Source: JAXLQL01 sp046331625 (GTDB lineage: Bacteria > Acidobacteriota > Terriglobia > Bryobacterales > Bryobacteraceae). Taken from it: DNA of 64,000 nucleotides. The translations under genes were made by a program, and so were the position numbers. Position 1 is the first letter of the stretch. Every line of letters begins with the position of its first letter. Positions 24,479-33,237 of the stretch are shown piece by piece. The notes beneath the pieces were generated by a model. That model saw only the letters and a list, made by a program, of their open reading frames with translations, ran no database searches and was not told the DNA's origin. The stretch spans positions 644,093 through 708,092 of the forward strand of contig JAXLQL010000002.1 of the NCBI GenBank assembly GCA_046331625.1, read 5' to 3'.

Positions 24479-25666
24479 ATGTCCAAAACCAATCGCCGCC
24501 AGGCTCTTCGCATGAGCGCCGCTCTCGCTTCGGGCGCCCTCGCGCGCGCCGAAGAACCGCGATCACTCGGCAAGCCGCTCAGCGGATACGGAGAGCGTTC
24601 GCCCTACGTCAAGTCGGCACGTATCTCGCGCGTCACCAAGACGCCCGAGGCCGGGTCGAGTTCCACGCCGCTCGCGGACATGCTCGGCACCATCACGCCT
24701 TCGTCGCTCCACTATGAGCGCCATCACGCCGGCGTGCCGCTGATCGATCCCGCGCAGCATCGCCTCACGATCCACGGCTTGGTGAAGCGGCCGCTCGTGC
24801 TCACCATGGCCGAGCTCCGCCGCCTTCCTTCCGTTTCGCGAATTCATTTTCTCGAGTGCGGCGGCAACAGCGGCGGCGAATGGGCGGCGAAGAATCAGCC
24901 CGACGTGCAGCGCTCCTACGGGCTCGCCAGTTGCAGCGAGTGGACAGGAGTTCCGCTTCGCCTGCTGCTCGAAGAAGTGGGCCTCGAGCCCGATGCGAAA
25001 TGGATCATCGCCGAAGGTGGCGACGCGTGCCGCATGCAGCGCAGCGTGCCGATCGTGAAGGAACTCGATGACGCCATGCTCGCCTATGGGCAGAACGGCG
25101 AGCCGCTGCGGCCCGAGCAAGGTTTCCCGCTGCGTCTGCTCACGCCCGGGTGGGAAGGCAACGTTCAGGTGAAGTGGCTGCAGCGGCTCCAAGTCACGGA
25201 TCAACCCTACATGACGCGCGATGAGACCGCGAAGTACAGCGACCTCATGCCTGACGGCAAGGCTCGCATCTTCACGCTCACGCTCGAAGCGAAGTCCGTC
25301 ATCACGTTTCCATCGGGTGGGCAGTCGCTTCCCGGGCCCGGGTTCTATGAACTGACCGGACTCGCTTGGTCCGGCCGCGGCAACATCGATAAGGTAGACG
25401 TCACGTTTGATGGCGGAGCTTCGTGGAAGCCGGCGCGGATCGACGAGCCCCGGCATCGCCTCGCGTTCTGCCGCTTCCGCATGCCGTGGCGCTGGGACGG
25501 AAAGCCCGTCACCATAGCCTCGCGAGCCACGGACTCGACCGGCTACGTGCAACCGACGCGCGAGCAGTTGGTCGCCGTACGCGGACTCAACTCCGGCTAT
25601 CACTTCAACGGGATCAAGCTTTGGAAGATCGCGGTCGACGGGAGCGTGACGAATGTGGAAGCTTAG
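24479..25666 (+). CDS. soxC: Sulfane dehydrogenase molybdopterin subunit SoxC-like
   Basis: 395 residues. Oxidoreductase molybdopterin-binding domain of the sulfite oxidase family with the molybdenum-ligand cysteine in GLASCSEWTGVPLRLLLEEVG (Cys152), the upstream IHFLECGGNSGG segment and, C-terminally, the dimerisation domain (ITFPSGGQSLPGPGFYELTG, DGGASWKPARID). The N-terminus carries a twin-arginine-like region (KTNRRQALRMSAAL), as expected for a periplasmic molybdoenzyme. SoxCD removes six electrons from the sulfane sulfur bound to SoxY. The gene for a c-type cytochrome overlaps by 14 bases. No soxXAYZB genes occur in this window. Confidence 0.88.
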   Translation: MSKTNRRQALRMSAALASGALARAEEPRSLGKPLSGYGERSPYVKSARISRVTKTPEAGSSSTPLADMLGTITPSSLHYERHHAGVPLIDPAQHRLTIHGLVKRPLVLTMAELRRLPSVSRIHFLECGGNSGGEWAAKNQPDVQRSYGLASCSEWTGVPLRLLLEEVGLEPDAKWIIAEGGDACRMQRSVPIVKELDDAMLAYGQNGEPLRPEQGFPLRLLTPGWEGNVQVKWLQRLQVTDQPYMTRDETAKYSDLMPDGKARIFTLTLEAKSVITFPSGGQSLPGPGFYELTGLAWSGRGNIDKVDVTFDGGASWKPARIDEPRHRLAFCRFRMPWRWDGKPVTIASRATDSTGYVQPTREQLVAVRGLNSGYHFNGIKLWKIAVDGSVTNVEA

Positions 25667-26180
25667 CGCGCTGCTCGCAATGGCGCTCACGCTCGCCGCC
25701 CAATCACCCAAGTACGGTGTTGGCCGCACGCCCAGCGATGCGGATCTGCGCACGCTCAGCGTGAGTGTCGCGCCCGATGGAAAGGGCCTGCCTGCGGGCT
25801 CAGGAACCGCGGTGCAAGGCCGCGAACTCTTCGCCGCGCGCTGCGCGAAATGTCATGGTGAGAAGGCTGCGGGAGACGTGGGTCCAGCGCTGGTGGGTGG
25901 GCAGGGAACGCTCGCTACCGCGAAGCCTGTCAAAACCGTCGGTAGCTTCTGGCCGCATGCAACGTCGGTCTACAACTACGTGAATCGCGCCATGCCGTTC
26001 AACCAGCCGGGATCGTTGACGCACTCGGAGGTCTACGCAGCGGTGGCGTACATCCTGCACTTGAATGGAATCGTGAGCGAGACCGAAGTGCTGGATGCGA
26101 AGTCGCTCGCCAAGGTGAAGATGCCGAACCGCGACGGCTTCGTGCGCGATCCCCGGCCCGACGTGAAGCCAGTCCGATAA
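25653..26180 (+). CDS. SoxD-like periplasmic c-type cytochrome
   Basis: 175 residues: signal peptide (MWKLSALLAMALTLAAQ), one haem-binding CAKCH (Cys64, Cys67, His68) and a probable distal methionine in NRAMPFNQPG (Met114). It ends with SLAKVKMPNRDGFV, a segment often seen in SoxD-type cytochromes. Canonical SoxD has two haem domains and about 350 residues, so this is the short single-haem form. It should accept electrons from the SoxC subunit, with which it overlaps by 14 bases. Confidence 0.85.
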   Translation: MWKLSALLAMALTLAAQSPKYGVGRTPSDADLRTLSVSVAPDGKGLPAGSGTAVQGRELFAARCAKCHGEKAAGDVGPALVGGQGTLATAKPVKTVGSFWPHATSVYNYVNRAMPFNQPGSLTHSEVYAAVAYILHLNGIVSETEVLDAKSLAKVKMPNRDGFVRDPRPDVKPVR

Positions 26181-26197
26181 CTTGCAGGCTTCAGTCA

Positions 26198-26506
26198 TGT
26201 ACTACCATCCTTCCGTTTCCTCTTCAGCCCCGCAGATTTTCGCTAGGCACATGCGCTCGTAGTACGCTCCGCATTTCGCATACGGGTTTGAGCATCGGCT
26301 GCGGTTGCGGCCCAGCCGCGATGTACCACTATCCTTCGGTTTCTTCGCCAGCCGCGAAGATTTCAGCCTCGGTGTGGCGCACGCTTCAGCGTGCTGGCGG
26401 GCACTTCAGTGCCCGCTCGCGATCTGTGAACAGGCGCTCGTAGAACGCGTCCGTTCTCACACGGCGGTCCGGCATCGATGATCTGCGATTGCGGCTCCGT
26501 CGCGAT
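26198..26506. repeat. Two imperfect tandem copies of a 125-185-bp intergenic unit
   Basis: Unit A (26198-26322) and unit B (26322-26506) share blocks in the same order: TGTACTACCATCCTTC versus TGTACCACTATCCTTC, CAGATTTTCGC versus AAGATTTCAGC, GCGCTCGTAGTACGC versus GCGCTCGTAGAACGC, and a GCGGTTGCGG / CGATTGCGGC block ending CGCGATG. Unit B is longer because it holds a REP-like hairpin pair. This 410-base gap (26181-26590) has no coding signal on either strand. Confidence 0.55.
26379..26416. repeat. REP-like double hairpin, diverged copy
   Basis: Two adjacent hairpins with TTCA loops, GCACGC/GCGTGC (26379-26394) and GCGGGCAC/GTGCCCGC (26397-26416), in the same order and with the same loop sequence as the copies at 26507 and 47427. 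Probably the same mobile or transposase-associated palindrome family. Confidence 0.6.
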
Positions 26507-26546
26507 GTGGGGCAGACTTTAGTCTGCGCGGGACTTCAGTCCCGCC
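26507..26546. repeat. REP-like double hairpin, copy 1
   Basis: Forty bases starting GTGGGGCAG with two hairpins: GCAGAC-TTTA-GTCTGC and GCGGGAC-TTCA-GTCCCGC. It matches the copy at 47427-47466 at 36 of 40 positions, and two of the four differences are a compensating A-T to G-C pair in the first stem. Confidence 0.7.
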
Positions 26547-26590
26547 CGCTTGCACACCCGCGCATACCTGCGTCACCATAACAGTTCCCG

Positions 26591-27994
26591 ATGATCTCGC
26601 GTTGGTCCGAACTCCACATCCCCACCCTCCGCGACGACCCCTCCGGCATCCCCACCGCCGGCGAACGCCTGCTGCGCCGCGCGGGCTTCCTGCGCGATGC
26701 CGGATGGCTTCCCCTAGCCGTCCGCTCCATGCGGCGCATCGAAGCGAGCATCCTCCGCGATGGTGCAATCCGCGCGCACGAAGTATCCACAGCCGCCGAC
26801 CCCGAGAACCTTCTCTGGGGTGACCTCCGCAGCTACAAACAACTTCCGCGACTCTTGTTCTCCTCGAACGGCGGAGTGCTGCATGCGGCCGAAGTCACGC
26901 TCGGAACCTCGGGGCTCTCCATACCGGCCGTCGCGGGCAACGCGGGCTGCACCATCGTCGAGGCCGGTCCCCACGAGATCCTCGAAGCAGGAGCGTACCG
27001 GGCAGCCGCCGAAGACGCGGTCTCCATTGCAGCTCCTCCTGCGGTACCCGACCCCGCTGACGACCGCACACCCGAACTCGTCTCCACGCCGGGCATGAAA
27101 ACCATCGCCGATGTCGCCGCCTTCCTGGCCGTACCCGAAACATCGCTGATCAAGACGCTCGTCATGATGGCCGGCGGCGCGCCGGTGTTGGCGCTCGTTC
27201 GCGGTGACGATGCTCTGAGCCATCGAAAACTCGAGCGCCTTCTCGCTGCCGAAGTCCGGCCTGCCGAAGCTTCCGAGATCGCCAAGCACTTCCAAGCAAC
27301 AGCCGGCTCCCTCGGTCCAGTCGGTATCAAGGGCATCAACATCGTCTCCGACCTAGCACTCGAAGGCCGCCGCAACATGATCGCCGGTGCTAACCAGGAT
27401 GATTTTCATCTGCGCGGGGTCACTCCGGGCAGGCACTTCTCCTGCGAGTTTCACGATCTTCGCCAAGCCCGCGCCGGCGAGTTCACCTCGGCCGGCGACC
27501 CGCTCGAGGCGAAGCGTGGATTCGTGACCGCCGAACTCTCCATCGCTCCCGCCAAGCGGCTTCGCGTGCTCGACGATCGCGGCAAAGAAGCAGTCCCCAC
27601 CGTGACCCGCCTCACCATCTGGACCGATCGCATCCTGCGCGCCGCCGCCGAACTCGGCAATGACAAAGACGGGCTGATCCTGACCGCCCCAGTAGCGCCA
27701 TTCGATGTCGTGGTGACCCCTGTGAACGTGACCGACCCGGCTCTAGCGCACGCGGCCGGCTCGATCGCGCAGAACTGCTCTGATGCCGGTTTGGCTGTTC
27801 TCCTCGATGATCGAGACGAGCGCCCCGGCGTCAAGTTCAAAGACGCCGATCTCATCGGCGTGCCCGTGCGGATCAACATCGGCAAGAAGGTGAGCGAAGG
27901 CAAAGTGGAAGTCGTGAACAGGCGCACTCGTGAGATGACTGGCGCGCCACGCGTCGAAGCAGCCGAGATCGCGGCAAGGATCGTCAACGCGTGA
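26591..27994 (+). CDS. Prolyl-tRNA synthetase-like protein lacking the catalytic core
   Basis: 467 residues. The order of regions follows bacterial ProRS: an N-terminal stretch (LHIPTLRDDPSG, ERLLRRAGFLRDAGWLPLAV, SMRRIEASILRDGA), the LRSYKQLPRLLFS relic of motif 2 context, an INS/YbaK editing domain (about residues 165-290: IADVAAFLAVPETSLIKTLV, ALVRGDDALSHRKLERLL) and an anticodon-binding domain (VAPFDVVVTPVNV to KVEVVNRRTREM). Bacterial ProRS has about 570 residues. Here the motif 1/2 region is collapsed, the CxxCG pair is gone (EFTSAGDPLEAKRG), and the motif 3 GIGVSR-type sequence reads TIWTDRILRA. It therefore should not aminoacylate. A trans-editing or regulatory role is an inference. 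CATAAC lies eight bases before the ATG. Confidence 0.75.
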   Translation: MISRWSELHIPTLRDDPSGIPTAGERLLRRAGFLRDAGWLPLAVRSMRRIEASILRDGAIRAHEVSTAADPENLLWGDLRSYKQLPRLLFSSNGGVLHAAEVTLGTSGLSIPAVAGNAGCTIVEAGPHEILEAGAYRAAAEDAVSIAAPPAVPDPADDRTPELVSTPGMKTIADVAAFLAVPETSLIKTLVMMAGGAPVLALVRGDDALSHRKLERLLAAEVRPAEASEIAKHFQATAGSLGPVGIKGINIVSDLALEGRRNMIAGANQDDFHLRGVTPGRHFSCEFHDLRQARAGEFTSAGDPLEAKRGFVTAELSIAPAKRLRVLDDRGKEAVPTVTRLTIWTDRILRAAAELGNDKDGLILTAPVAPFDVVVTPVNVTDPALAHAAGSIAQNCSDAGLAVLLDDRDERPGVKFKDADLIGVPVRINIGKKVSEGKVEVVNRRTREMTGAPRVEAAEIAARIVNA

Positions 27995-29097
27995 CCGATT
28001 GGAAGGCGATCCGCGCCGAGGTCCCCGCGCTCGCCAAGTGCGTGTATCTCAACACCGCCACCTACGGGCAAACGCCACGATGCGCGGTGCAGGCGATCGA
28101 TCGCCACTTGGCCCATCGCGACGAAAAGGCGTGCGCGGATTTCCTCTCGTGGTTCGACGATGCCGACGGCGTCCGCGCGGACCTCGGCCGCCTCGTCAGG
28201 TGCAGCGCCGAAGACATCGCATTCCTCCCCACCGCCGCTTCCGCGCTCTCGCTCCTGATCGGTGGCATTGACTGGCAACGCGGCGAACGCGTGGTGACCC
28301 TCGCCGGCGAGTTCCCCAACAATCTCTACTATCCGGCCATGCTGGGCGAACGCGGCGTGGAGTTCGTGGAGACGCCCTGGAGCGGATTCCTCGACGCCCT
28401 CACGCCCGGCACCCGCCTCGCTGCCATCAGTTCCGCGAACTACAGCACTGGTTTTCTTCCGCCAATCGAAACCGTCGCTCGGGAATGCGAACGCCGCGGG
28501 ATCCTCTTCTACCTCGACGGCACGCAAAGCGTGGGCGCGCTCCGCATGGACCTGAAAATGTTTGAAACATCCATGATGGCTGTGGATTGCTACAAGTGGA
28601 TGCTCACTCCGAACGGGATCTCGTTCGTCTACGTCCATCCCCGCGTGCGCCAGTGGCTCGCTCCGAACGTCATCGGATGGCGCAGTCACGAGGAATGGCG
28701 TTCGGTCGACCGGCTCCATCACGGCATTCCGCGGCTCTCTCCCAAAGCCGAACGCTATGAAGGCGGCATGCTCCCGTTCCCGCAAATCTACGCCGCCGGC
28801 GCAATCGCTCGATGGATGCTCGAGATCGGCCCCGCGGAGATCGAACAGCGCGTGCTCGGCCTGGCTGCGCAACTGTGCACGGCGTTGCGAGGCTTGGGCG
28901 CCGAAGTGCTCCACGAGGGCACGCCGATCGTCGCCGCGCGATTCGAAGGCCGCGATGCGTCGCCGCTCGCTCGCAAACTCGGCGCCCGCGGAGTCCTCGT
29001 TTCGGCCCGGCACGGCAACTTGCGCGTCTCGGTACACTTCTACAACGACGAAACGGATCTTGACCGTTTTGTTTCCACTCTGCGCGCAATACTGTAA
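27991..29097 (+). CDS. Class V aminotransferase (cysteine desulfurase-like fold)
   Basis: 368 residues of a pyridoxal-phosphate enzyme: the cofactor aspartate in FYLDGTQSVGA (Asp176), the Schiff-base lysine in DCYKWMLTPNG (Lys202) and the C-terminal LRVSVHFYNDETDLDRFV. The family includes isopenicillin N epimerase-like and cysteine desulfurase-like enzymes. There is no obvious cysteine-loop for a desulfurase, so the substrate is open. GTG start in GTGA, overlapping the ProRS-like gene by four bases, so the two are translationally coupled. Confidence 0.87.
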   Translation: MTDWKAIRAEVPALAKCVYLNTATYGQTPRCAVQAIDRHLAHRDEKACADFLSWFDDADGVRADLGRLVRCSAEDIAFLPTAASALSLLIGGIDWQRGERVVTLAGEFPNNLYYPAMLGERGVEFVETPWSGFLDALTPGTRLAAISSANYSTGFLPPIETVARECERRGILFYLDGTQSVGALRMDLKMFETSMMAVDCYKWMLTPNGISFVYVHPRVRQWLAPNVIGWRSHEEWRSVDRLHHGIPRLSPKAERYEGGMLPFPQIYAAGAIARWMLEIGPAEIEQRVLGLAAQLCTALRGLGAEVLHEGTPIVAARFEGRDASPLARKLGARGVLVSARHGNLRVSVHFYNDETDLDRFVSTLRAIL

Positions 29098-29099
29098 GA

Positions 29100-29867
29100 A
29101 TGGCCGGACTCCTGGAAGCCAAAACCGCCCTCGTCACTGGCGCGAGCAAGGGCGTGGGCAAAGGAATCGCTCTCGAATTGGCGCGCCAAGGCTGCGACGT
29201 CATCGTCAACTACAACTCCGATGCCGCGGGCGCCGAGCAGGTGGCTCGCGAGATCCAAGCAATGGGCCGCCGAGCCGAGATCATGCAGGCCAACGTCGGT
29301 GTCGCCGAAGACGTAACCACGATGTTCGAAGAGGCCTCGGAATGGGCCCCGCGGCTCGACATCCTCGTCAACAACGCCGGCGTTCAAACCTGGAAAAAGC
29401 TCCTCGATCTGGAAGAGCACGAATGGGATCGCGTCATCGACACCAATCTCAAAGGCTGCTTCCTCTGCACGCAGCAGGCCGCGCGCAGGATGCAGACACA
29501 CGGCGGCGCGGTGATCAACATCGGTTCCGGCTGCAACAAGATCGCGTTCCCCAACCTCGTCGACTACACGGCGAGCAAAGGAGGCATCGAGCAGTTCACC
29601 AAAGTCGCGGCATGCGAACTCGGCCGTTACGGGATCCGCGTCAACTGCGTCGCGCCCGGCGCCGTCGAAATCGAGCGCACCAAGCTCGAAGCTGGAGACT
29701 ACGCGGGCACGTGGGCGAAGGTGACTCCGCTCGGTCGCGTGGGCGTTCCCGCTGACGTGGCGCAGGCCGTCGTGTTCTTCGCAAGCCCGATGGCGAGCTT
29801 CATCACGGGACAAACCCTCTGGGTCGACGGCGGCTTGTTCTCGAAACCGCATTGGCCGTACGAGTAG
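29100..29867 (+). CDS. Short-chain dehydrogenase/reductase
   Basis: 255 residues of a classical SDR: cofactor-binding TGASKGVGKG (residues 13-22), NNAG (91-94), catalytic Ser in INIGSG (Ser143), and YTASK (Tyr156, Lys160), ending in ITGQTLWVDGG. Motif details are those of FabG-like/glucose dehydrogenase-like members. The short basic cofactor loop (VNYNSD) hints at NADP(H), but this is not decisive. It starts two bases after the stop of the aminotransferase, so it belongs to the same operon. Confidence 0.9.
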   Translation: MAGLLEAKTALVTGASKGVGKGIALELARQGCDVIVNYNSDAAGAEQVAREIQAMGRRAEIMQANVGVAEDVTTMFEEASEWAPRLDILVNNAGVQTWKKLLDLEEHEWDRVIDTNLKGCFLCTQQAARRMQTHGGAVINIGSGCNKIAFPNLVDYTASKGGIEQFTKVAACELGRYGIRVNCVAPGAVEIERTKLEAGDYAGTWAKVTPLGRVGVPADVAQAVVFFASPMASFITGQTLWVDGGLFSKPHWPYE

Positions 29868-29892
29868 CGCGCGCAAGCGTTGTGGTCCAATA

Positions 29893-30321
29893 GTGGATTC
29901 TGTGAAACGCGCTCTTCTTTGGATCGGTTCCGTTGCCGCGGCATTTCTCGGCGGATGGGTTCCGGGATACATGAAGTCCCGCGACCTCGAGCAGCAGGTC
30001 GTGCAGGTGCGCGAAGCCGGCGAGAAACGCAACGCCGCGCTCGAAGCCGAGTCGCGCCGCTTGCGCTTGCTCGCGCAGTTCGGCACGCTGATGGTGGACA
30101 TTCAGAAAGCCAACTTCGGCGATGCACGCGATCATGCCGCGAAAGCGTTTGACACGATGCGAACCGCCGCCAGCGCCGAGGCTGACGCAACCAAGAAGCA
30201 GAGGCTCGAAGCACTCGCCCCCAAGCGCGATCAACTCATTGCCGAACTCACCGCGCTGAATCCCGCGGCGCTCGGAACTGCGCAAGCGATCTATTCAGAG
30301 GTCGAAGCAGCATCGCGATGA
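29893..30321 (+). CDS. Membrane-anchored coiled-coil protein of unknown function
   Basis: 142 residues (GTG at 29893; a second in-frame GTG at 29902 is equally possible). One transmembrane helix (ALLWIGSVAAAFLGGWVPGY), then a long helical region with heptad-like spacing (RDLEQQVVQVREAGEKRNAA, LEAESRRLRLLAQF) and another helix pair. No family recognised. It overlaps the following phosphatase gene by four bases (ATGA). Confidence 0.7.
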   Translation: MDSVKRALLWIGSVAAAFLGGWVPGYMKSRDLEQQVVQVREAGEKRNAALEAESRRLRLLAQFGTLMVDIQKANFGDARDHAAKAFDTMRTAASAEADATKKQRLEALAPKRDQLIAELTALNPAALGTAQAIYSEVEAASR

Positions 30322-31886
30322 CGAGGCGAGACTTCGTAGGCGCCGCACTCTCAGTCGCGGCAAACTCCAATTGGAGCCCGGGGCGCGTGCGCCACATTCT
30401 TCCCTCGGCCAATCACGAGCGCATCCGCGTCAAGGTGTCGTTCACCGAACCTCTCGTGAAAGCGCCATCGCTCCGCGCCGGAAGCCGCATCGCCGCGGGC
30501 ATGAAGACCGATTCCGCCGGAGCCTTCTGGGCCTTTGACCTCGCAGGTCTCGCACCAGCCGCCACACATCCACTCCAGCTCCTCGATGCGCGCGGCAAAG
30601 CGCTCTGCGATCCATGGCCGTTGCGCACGCTCCCCCACCCGGACTCCACCGTCGACCGCTTCCGCCTCTTCATCTACACGTGCGCCGGCGGCCACGACGC
30701 GGTTCGCATCCCCGATTCCGACAAGCCCTACTGGGTGAGTCTCGCCAATCGCCGCAAGCTTCTCGCCACCGGACTCGCCACCAACCCCGACGCCATCATC
30801 GCCAACGGCGACCACGTTTACTGGGACCAGCGCTTCGCCCGTGGCGCCATGACCACCGCTGCGTCTCCCCTCGTGCGCCAAGTGATGGGCGGCGATTTCG
30901 AGCGCGACCTACCGGTGATCGGCACGCCCAACGAATCGCGATTGCTCCGCGCAGTCACGCCCCAGATCGCCGATCTCTACGGCACGATGTTTCGCTCAGT
31001 GCCCACGTTCTTCGTCCAAGACGATCATGACTACTTCGAGAACGACGAAGCGATCGATGCGGGGATCTCGTTTCCTCCAGACGATTTCATGACGCGTTTG
31101 GCGCGCACTACGCAGCATCTCTTCTATCCAGAGCTTCTGCCAGATAGCAGCCGCCCCCTCGGCTTGCCCGGCTCCGCCGCCGATGATCGCGCCGCGGGAC
31201 TCGGCGAGTGCTACGGCACGCTCCGCTTCGGGCGCATGGCCGAGATTCTCCTGTATGACTGCCGCCGCTATCTCACGCTGAAAGGTCCGCACGCAGTCTT
31301 CGTGCCTGAGAACGTGGAAGTGTGGCTCGTGCGGCGGATGAAGGAGTCGCCTGCCGAGCACGTAGTAAATGTGCCATCGACGCCGATTGGTTGGTCCGCG
31401 GGCAAGTGGGGGGAGTGGTACCCGGACCTGCTCCTCGACGATGGCCGCATCGGCGTCTCGAAACCGAAATACTTCTGGCAAACCGGATGGAAGCTGCAGC
31501 ACGATCGTCTATTGACGGCCGCATCCGCCATGCGCCGCATTCCGCTCTTCATCAGCGGCGATCTCCACGCCATCGCGCATGGCGCGATTCACGCCAACGG
31601 CAAGCACGACCTTCGCTCGAATCCGGTACACACCGTTCTCTCCGGACCGATCAGCACCGGCCCGCGTGGGTGGCCTTCATCCGCGCGAGGAACGCCACCG
31701 CAAGTCGCCAACGGAATCGAGATCGACGAAGACCTGAAGCCCATCGAGAACAACGGATTCACCATCGCCGACTTCTTTGCAGACCGGATCGAGTTCAAAC
31801 AATATCGCTGGAAGATGGATCAGCCCGAAACCGCGCTCGACAACCTGAAGCCGTTCCACCAGTTCACCCTCCGCCGCGCGGTTTGA
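30318..31886 (+). CDS. PhoD-like alkaline phosphatase/metallophosphoesterase, Tat exported
   Basis: 522 residues beginning MTRRDFVGAALSVAAN, a twin-arginine signal. Metallophosphatase motifs: FIYTCAGGHD, IIANGDHVYWDQ, the metal-binding VQDDHDYFENDEA, and FISGDLHAIAHG, with a further HTVLSGP strand. This matches the PhoD-like domain of exported phosphatases and phosphodiesterases that depend on Ca2+/Fe3+. The substrate could be phosphate monoesters or diesters in the periplasm. It converges on the sulfatase gene with one base between the stops. Confidence 0.85.
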   Translation: MTRRDFVGAALSVAANSNWSPGRVRHILPSANHERIRVKVSFTEPLVKAPSLRAGSRIAAGMKTDSAGAFWAFDLAGLAPAATHPLQLLDARGKALCDPWPLRTLPHPDSTVDRFRLFIYTCAGGHDAVRIPDSDKPYWVSLANRRKLLATGLATNPDAIIANGDHVYWDQRFARGAMTTAASPLVRQVMGGDFERDLPVIGTPNESRLLRAVTPQIADLYGTMFRSVPTFFVQDDHDYFENDEAIDAGISFPPDDFMTRLARTTQHLFYPELLPDSSRPLGLPGSAADDRAAGLGECYGTLRFGRMAEILLYDCRRYLTLKGPHAVFVPENVEVWLVRRMKESPAEHVVNVPSTPIGWSAGKWGEWYPDLLLDDGRIGVSKPKYFWQTGWKLQHDRLLTAASAMRRIPLFISGDLHAIAHGAIHANGKHDLRSNPVHTVLSGPISTGPRGWPSSARGTPPQVANGIEIDEDLKPIENNGFTIADFFADRIEFKQYRWKMDQPETALDNLKPFHQFTLRRAV

Positions 31887-31887
31887 C

Positions 31888-33237
31888 TCACTGCCTCACC
31901 GGATACTCCGGCGAGTCCACGCGACACGTTTTCAAATACGCCGTCATCCGAGCCACCATTTCCGGATTCGACCCCGCCACATCCCGCGACTCCGAAATGT
32001 CAGCGCCCAGATCATACAGCTCCAACGGACCAGACAACCCATGCCGCACGCCTTTCCACCGCCCGACGCGCACCGCCTGATGGATTCCCTTGCTCTCGTA
32101 GCTCTCCCAGTACATCGGATGCTGCCGCGCAGTTGCCTTGCCGAGCAGCGCCGGCGCCACCGAGATGCCATCGATATTGCGTGGAGCGTTACGCGAGCCC
32201 GCCAACTCCGCCAGCGTCGGCATCATGTCGCAGAAGTACCAGGGATAGTTGCTGACGGCCCCGGCTTTCACCTTGCCCGGCCATCGCACCACCATCGGAA
32301 CGCGATGCCCACCCTCGTAGATCGAACCCTTCCGCTCTCGCAGCGGACCATTCGTCTTGAACGGACCATCGTCGTAGATTCCGCCGTTGTCGCTCGTGAC
32401 GAACACCACCGTATTGTCCGCGAGCCCTGTCTCGTCGAGCTTCGCCAGGATTCGCCCCACGTAGCTGTCGAACCGTGTCACCATCGCTGCGTAGTGCTTC
32501 GCCTCTTCCGGCCATGACGCGTTGGCGTACGCACCGAGTTCCGGCGCTTCGATCTTCGCGTGCGGAACCGTCGGAGTGAAGAACAGGAAGAAGGGCTCGT
32601 AGCGATGGCGATCGATGAAGTAGAGCGCTTCGCGCGCGAACAGATCGGATGCGTACTCGCGCCGCTGTCCGTTGCGATTCCCTTTCAGCACTTCCTTGGT
32701 CTTGTTGCGCCACAAATATTGCGCAAAATGTTCGTGCGCGTGCTGCTGATTGAGAAATCCGAACCACTCGTCGAAGCCGTGATCGTTCGGAAGGCCAGTG
32801 GTTCCCGGCTCACCCAGTCCCCATTTGCCGAAAATCGCGGTGGCATAACTGCGCTCGTCGTCAAAGGCATCGCGCCATTCCGGACCCTTCAAGATCTCCG
32901 CGATCGTCACGTCGTCGGCCTTCAACGCCACGCGTCCGCCCGTTCGCAGCGAAGCGTTCGAGCGCACCGTGGTGTGGCCCGTGTGCTGTCCGGTCATCAG
33001 CACGCTGCGCGAAGGAGCGCAAACCGTCGCACCGGCGTAGCAGTCAGTGAACCGCGTCCCCTGCTGCGCCAGACGATCGATGTTCGGCGTGCGGATCATC
33101 TTTTGCCCATAACAGCCGAGATCGTAGACGCCCATGTCGTCGGCCATGATGAAGACGAAGTTCGGCTGCGCCGCGCGCTCGCGTTGTCCGAGCGCGGTCT
33201 GCGCCAGCGCGGATCCGATCAACGCGCGCCGCGTCAT
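31888..33237 (-). CDS. Exported type I sulfatase
   Basis: 449 residues with a signal containing RR (MTRRALIGSALAQTALG). Metal-binding aspartates are in FIMADDMG, and the formylglycine site is CAPSR (Cys73) in ATVCAPSRSVLMTGQHTG, so maturation by a formylglycine-generating enzyme or anSME is needed. FGKWGLGEPG and VTSDNGGIYDDG complete the active site. Hydrolyses sulfate esters, probably from a polysaccharide or aryl sulfate. The start at 33237 overlaps the upstream esterase stop by four bases, making it the last gene of the minus-strand glycan block. Confidence 0.92.
   Translation of the reverse strand: MTRRALIGSALAQTALGQRERAAQPNFVFIMADDMGVYDLGCYGQKMIRTPNIDRLAQQGTRFTDCYAGATVCAPSRSVLMTGQHTGHTTVRSNASLRTGGRVALKADDVTIAEILKGPEWRDAFDDERSYATAIFGKWGLGEPGTTGLPNDHGFDEWFGFLNQQHAHEHFAQYLWRNKTKEVLKGNRNGQRREYASDLFAREALYFIDRHRYEPFFLFFTPTVPHAKIEAPELGAYANASWPEEAKHYAAMVTRFDSYVGRILAKLDETGLADNTVVFVTSDNGGIYDDGPFKTNGPLRERKGSIYEGGHRVPMVVRWPGKVKAGAVSNYPWYFCDMMPTLAELAGSRNAPRNIDGISVAPALLGKATARQHPMYWESYESKGIHQAVRVGRWKGVRHGLSGPLELYDLGADISESRDVAGSNPEMVARMTAYLKTCRVDSPEYPVRQ

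Noticed and set aside
26379..26546. CRISPR-like array from the repeated hairpins
   Set aside because: Only a few unequal palindromes, no equal spacers and no cas genes.
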